From NCBI RefSeq assembly GCF_030063285.1, contig NZ_JASISU010000001.1, positions 806,001 through 870,000 of the forward strand: DNA of 64,000 nt, given 5' to 3'. Below the pieces are notes generated by a model. That model searched no databases. It was not told the DNA's origin and saw nothing but the letters and a program-made list of their open reading frames with translations. Origin of the DNA: Pseudarthrobacter sp. PS3-L1. Its GTDB lineage: Bacteria > Actinomycetota > Actinomycetes > Actinomycetales > Micrococcaceae. Both the position numbers and the translations under genes were made by a program. Shown here piece after piece: positions 62,470-64,000 of this stretch; position 1 is the first letter of the stretch, and each line of letters begins with the position of its first letter.

Positions 62470-64000
62470 GTGACATCACGCTCTGACCGGTTGGTAGTCC
62501 CGGGCCTTACGCCACGTCGTAAAAGAGCCCTGTCCGTCACCGCTTTTGTGGGTGTGGTGGGTTTTTTGGTGGCTGGTGCTGTGTTGTATCCGGGGTTCAG
62601 GTCCGCTGAGGTGGAGTTGAATGATGGGGGTGTGTGGGTGGTGTCGAAGTCGAAGAATGCTGTGGGGCGGTTGAATTATCCGTCGCGGGTGTTGGATGGG
62701 GCGGTGACTCCGGCGTCGACGTCCTTTGATGTGTTGCAGAGTGGTGGGGATGTTTTTGTTGATGATGGTTCTGGTTCGACGTTGAATCAGGTTTCGTCGG
62801 CGCAGATGAGTTTGGGTGGGGATCAGCAGTTGCCGTCGTCGTCGTCGGTGAGTTTTGGTTCGGATGTTCTTTCTGTCAGTGATGCGGTGTCGGGGAAGGT
62901 GTGGGCGGTGCGGGCGTCGTCCGTGTCGGGGTTTGATGAGGAGTCTTCGGAGCCGGTGGTGGAGGCTTCGGCGGGTGTGGTTTCTGTGGTTGGTGTTGAT
63001 GATTCGGTGTATTCGGTGGATCCGGGTGCTGGGTCGGTGACGCGCACTGTGGTTGATGGCAGTGGTGTGGTGGTTTCTTCTGATGTGCAGGTGTGGGATG
63101 CGTTGAAGGGGGTTTCGGATGTGCAGGTTTCTGTTGTGGGGGATAGTCCTGTTGTTTTTGAGGCGTTGACGGGGCGGTTGTTTTTGGCGGGGGGCAGGGT
63201 TGTTGATGTTCCGCAGGGTCGTGATGGGAAGCTTCAGGGGGCTGGGCCGGAGAGTGGTTTTGTTGCGGTGGGGACTACTCGTGCGTTGGTGAAGGTTTCG
63301 TTGGATGGTTCTGGTGTTGTGTCGGTGGGGTTTGGGGGTGAGGGTGTTCCTGCGGCGCCTGTGCAGTTGGGTGGGTGTGTGCATGGGGCGTGGTCTGGGG
63401 CGAATAAGTATGTTCGGGATTGTGGTGATGATGCCGATGATAAGAGTGTTGATGTTCCGAAGGCGAGTGCGTCGCCGTCGTATGTTTTTCGGGTGAATCG
63501 GGATGTGGTGGTCCTCAATGATGTGAATTCGGGGAATGTGTGGCTGGTGAACCAGAACATGCAGCTCGTAAATAACTGGGACGAGGTCATTCCACCCAAA
63601 AACCAGTCCGATGACCAGGACGAAGAGTCGGCTGACGATAACTTCATCAATGTCCTGCCGGACCGCACCAAACCAAACCGACCACCGGAAACCACGCCGG
63701 ATTCCCTGGGTGTCCGCCCCGGCCGCACCACAGTGCTGAGCGTCCTTGACAACGATTCCGACCCGGACGGTGATGTCCTCACGGCCGGACTTTCAGGCAA
63801 CCCGCCCGCAGACGGGAAAGTTGAAAGCATCTACGGGGGAACGGCGTTCCAGGTCTCCGTTCCGGCCGAGGCTGAGCCAGGAACAGAGAATTTCGGCTAC
63901 ACCGCGTCGGACGGCCGCGGACTCTCTGCCGAGGGCAGGATTGAGCTCACCGTCGTGGGACCAGACGAGAACAGGGCCCCGCAGTTCAAGCGCGGCTCCG
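62470..64000 (+). CDS. Tandem paralogue of the giant surface protein (runs off window)
   Basis: At least 510 codons with no stop to the window edge. GTG 62470, after GAGGA, gives a short basic N-terminus (TSRSDRLVVPGLTPRRKRA), then the same transmembrane helix and N-terminal domain as the first gene, identical in the shared block (62540-63599). Beyond it the sequence diverges: an acidic linker, the Ig-like motif LDNDSDPDGD, and GYTASDGRGLSAEG. The Ig modules resemble but differ from those of the first gene. Complete length and C-terminal repeats lie outside the window. Confidence 0.9.
   Translation, partial: MTSRSDRLVVPGLTPRRKRALSVTAFVGVVGFLVAGAVLYPGFRSAEVELNDGGVWVVSKSKNAVGRLNYPSRVLDGAVTPASTSFDVLQSGGDVFVDDGSGSTLNQVSSAQMSLGGDQQLPSSSSVSFGSDVLSVSDAVSGKVWAVRASSVSGFDEESSEPVVEASAGVVSVVGVDDSVYSVDPGAGSVTRTVVDGSGVVVSSDVQVWDALKGVSDVQVSVVGDSPVVFEALTGRLFLAGGRVVDVPQGRDGKLQGAGPESGFVAVGTTRALVKVSLDGSGVVSVGFGGEGVPAAPVQLGGCVHGAWSGANKYVRDCGDDADDKSVDVPKASASPSYVFRVNRDVVVLNDVNSGNVWLVNQNMQLVNNWDEVIPPKNQSDDQDEESADDNFINVLPDRTKPNRPPETTPDSLGVRPGRTTVLSVLDNDSDPDGDVLTAGLSGNPPADGKVESIYGGTAFQVSVPAEAEPGTENFGYTASDGRGLSAEGRIELTVVGPDENRAPQFKRGS
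62540..63599 (+). repeat. 1,060-bp duplicated block, copy 2
   Basis: Second copy of the block at 56164-57223 (offset 6,376 bp), with the same G/T-ending codon bias. Flanking sequence on both sides differs from copy 1, so the block has been homogenised relative to its surroundings. Confidence 0.9.

Overview
The window is high-GC actinobacterial chromosome. The gene content (RpfB, acyl-CoA carboxylase with an epsilon subunit, SufS/SufU, LpdA, an Rv1264-type adenylate cyclase) and the order rpfB-rsmA-ispE-ABC-F ... glmU-prs-rplY-pth ... mfd point to the Micrococcaceae, most likely Arthrobacter or a close relative such as Pseudarthrobacter. That assignment is inference from gene families; no rRNA gene lies in the window. 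I see no prophage, insertion sequence, integrase or CRISPR array.

Layout. 0.2-5.1 kb: a plus-strand run rpfB, rsmA, ispE and an ABC-F ATPase, converging on a TetR regulator. 6.0-10.2 kb: tRNA-Gln(UUG), glmU-prs (4-bp overlap), rplY with a structured leader, and pth. 10.3-15.7 kb: two overlapping genes for large LuxR-type (LAL) ATPase regulators. 16.1-18.0 kb: sufS-sufU. 18.0-20.5 kb: a minus-strand group (SDR/DUF2867, DUF2505, small membrane protein). 20.7-25.2 kb: mfd and a membrane hydrolase-like protein. 25.2-27.7 kb: a minus-strand trio of glycosyltransferase 2, lipoprotein and lone receiver domain. 27.9-34.7 kb: RidA, deoC, a NirB-N-terminus-like flavoprotein, a HemD-winged-helix regulator, a phospho-sugar mutase and purine nucleoside phosphorylase. 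34.8-38.8 kb: LpdA-type flavoprotein, a heliorhodopsin and a metabolite/proton symporter. 38.8-45.9 kb: glutamine amidotransferase, NTF2-like protein, biotin carboxylase/BCCP, Maf, MMPL exporter and its TetR regulator. 46-48 kb: small secreted protein and a dicarboxylate symporter. 48.4-55.9 kb: DUF885 peptidase-like protein, carboxylase epsilon and beta subunits, SDR, birA, PH-domain protein and adenylate cyclase. 56-64 kb: a 2058-residue Ig/Fn3 surface protein and the start of a tandem paralogue that runs off the window.

How the parts connect. The carboxylase alpha chain (40.0-41.8 kb), the beta and epsilon subunits (50.1-52.0 kb) and the biotin ligase (53.1 kb) form one biotin-dependent acyl-CoA carboxylase system. 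The two carboxylase loci share an inverted repeat, YTGTAG-N5-CTACAA, upstream of their genes, which suggests a common regulator. deoC, the mutase and the phosphorylase form a nucleoside-salvage group. The HemD-winged-helix gene has an 11-bp-period direct-repeat array upstream that resembles a GlnR-type box.

Most unusual signals: (1) the tandem surface-protein genes share a 1,060-bp block at a constant 6,376-bp offset, apparently identical, whose codons almost all end in G or T, unlike every neighbour; (2) an intact heliorhodopsin gene with its diagnostic residues; (3) the shared carboxylase operator; (4) the GlnR-like array. Start codons were chosen by ribosome binding site and family length where the longest open frame was implausible.
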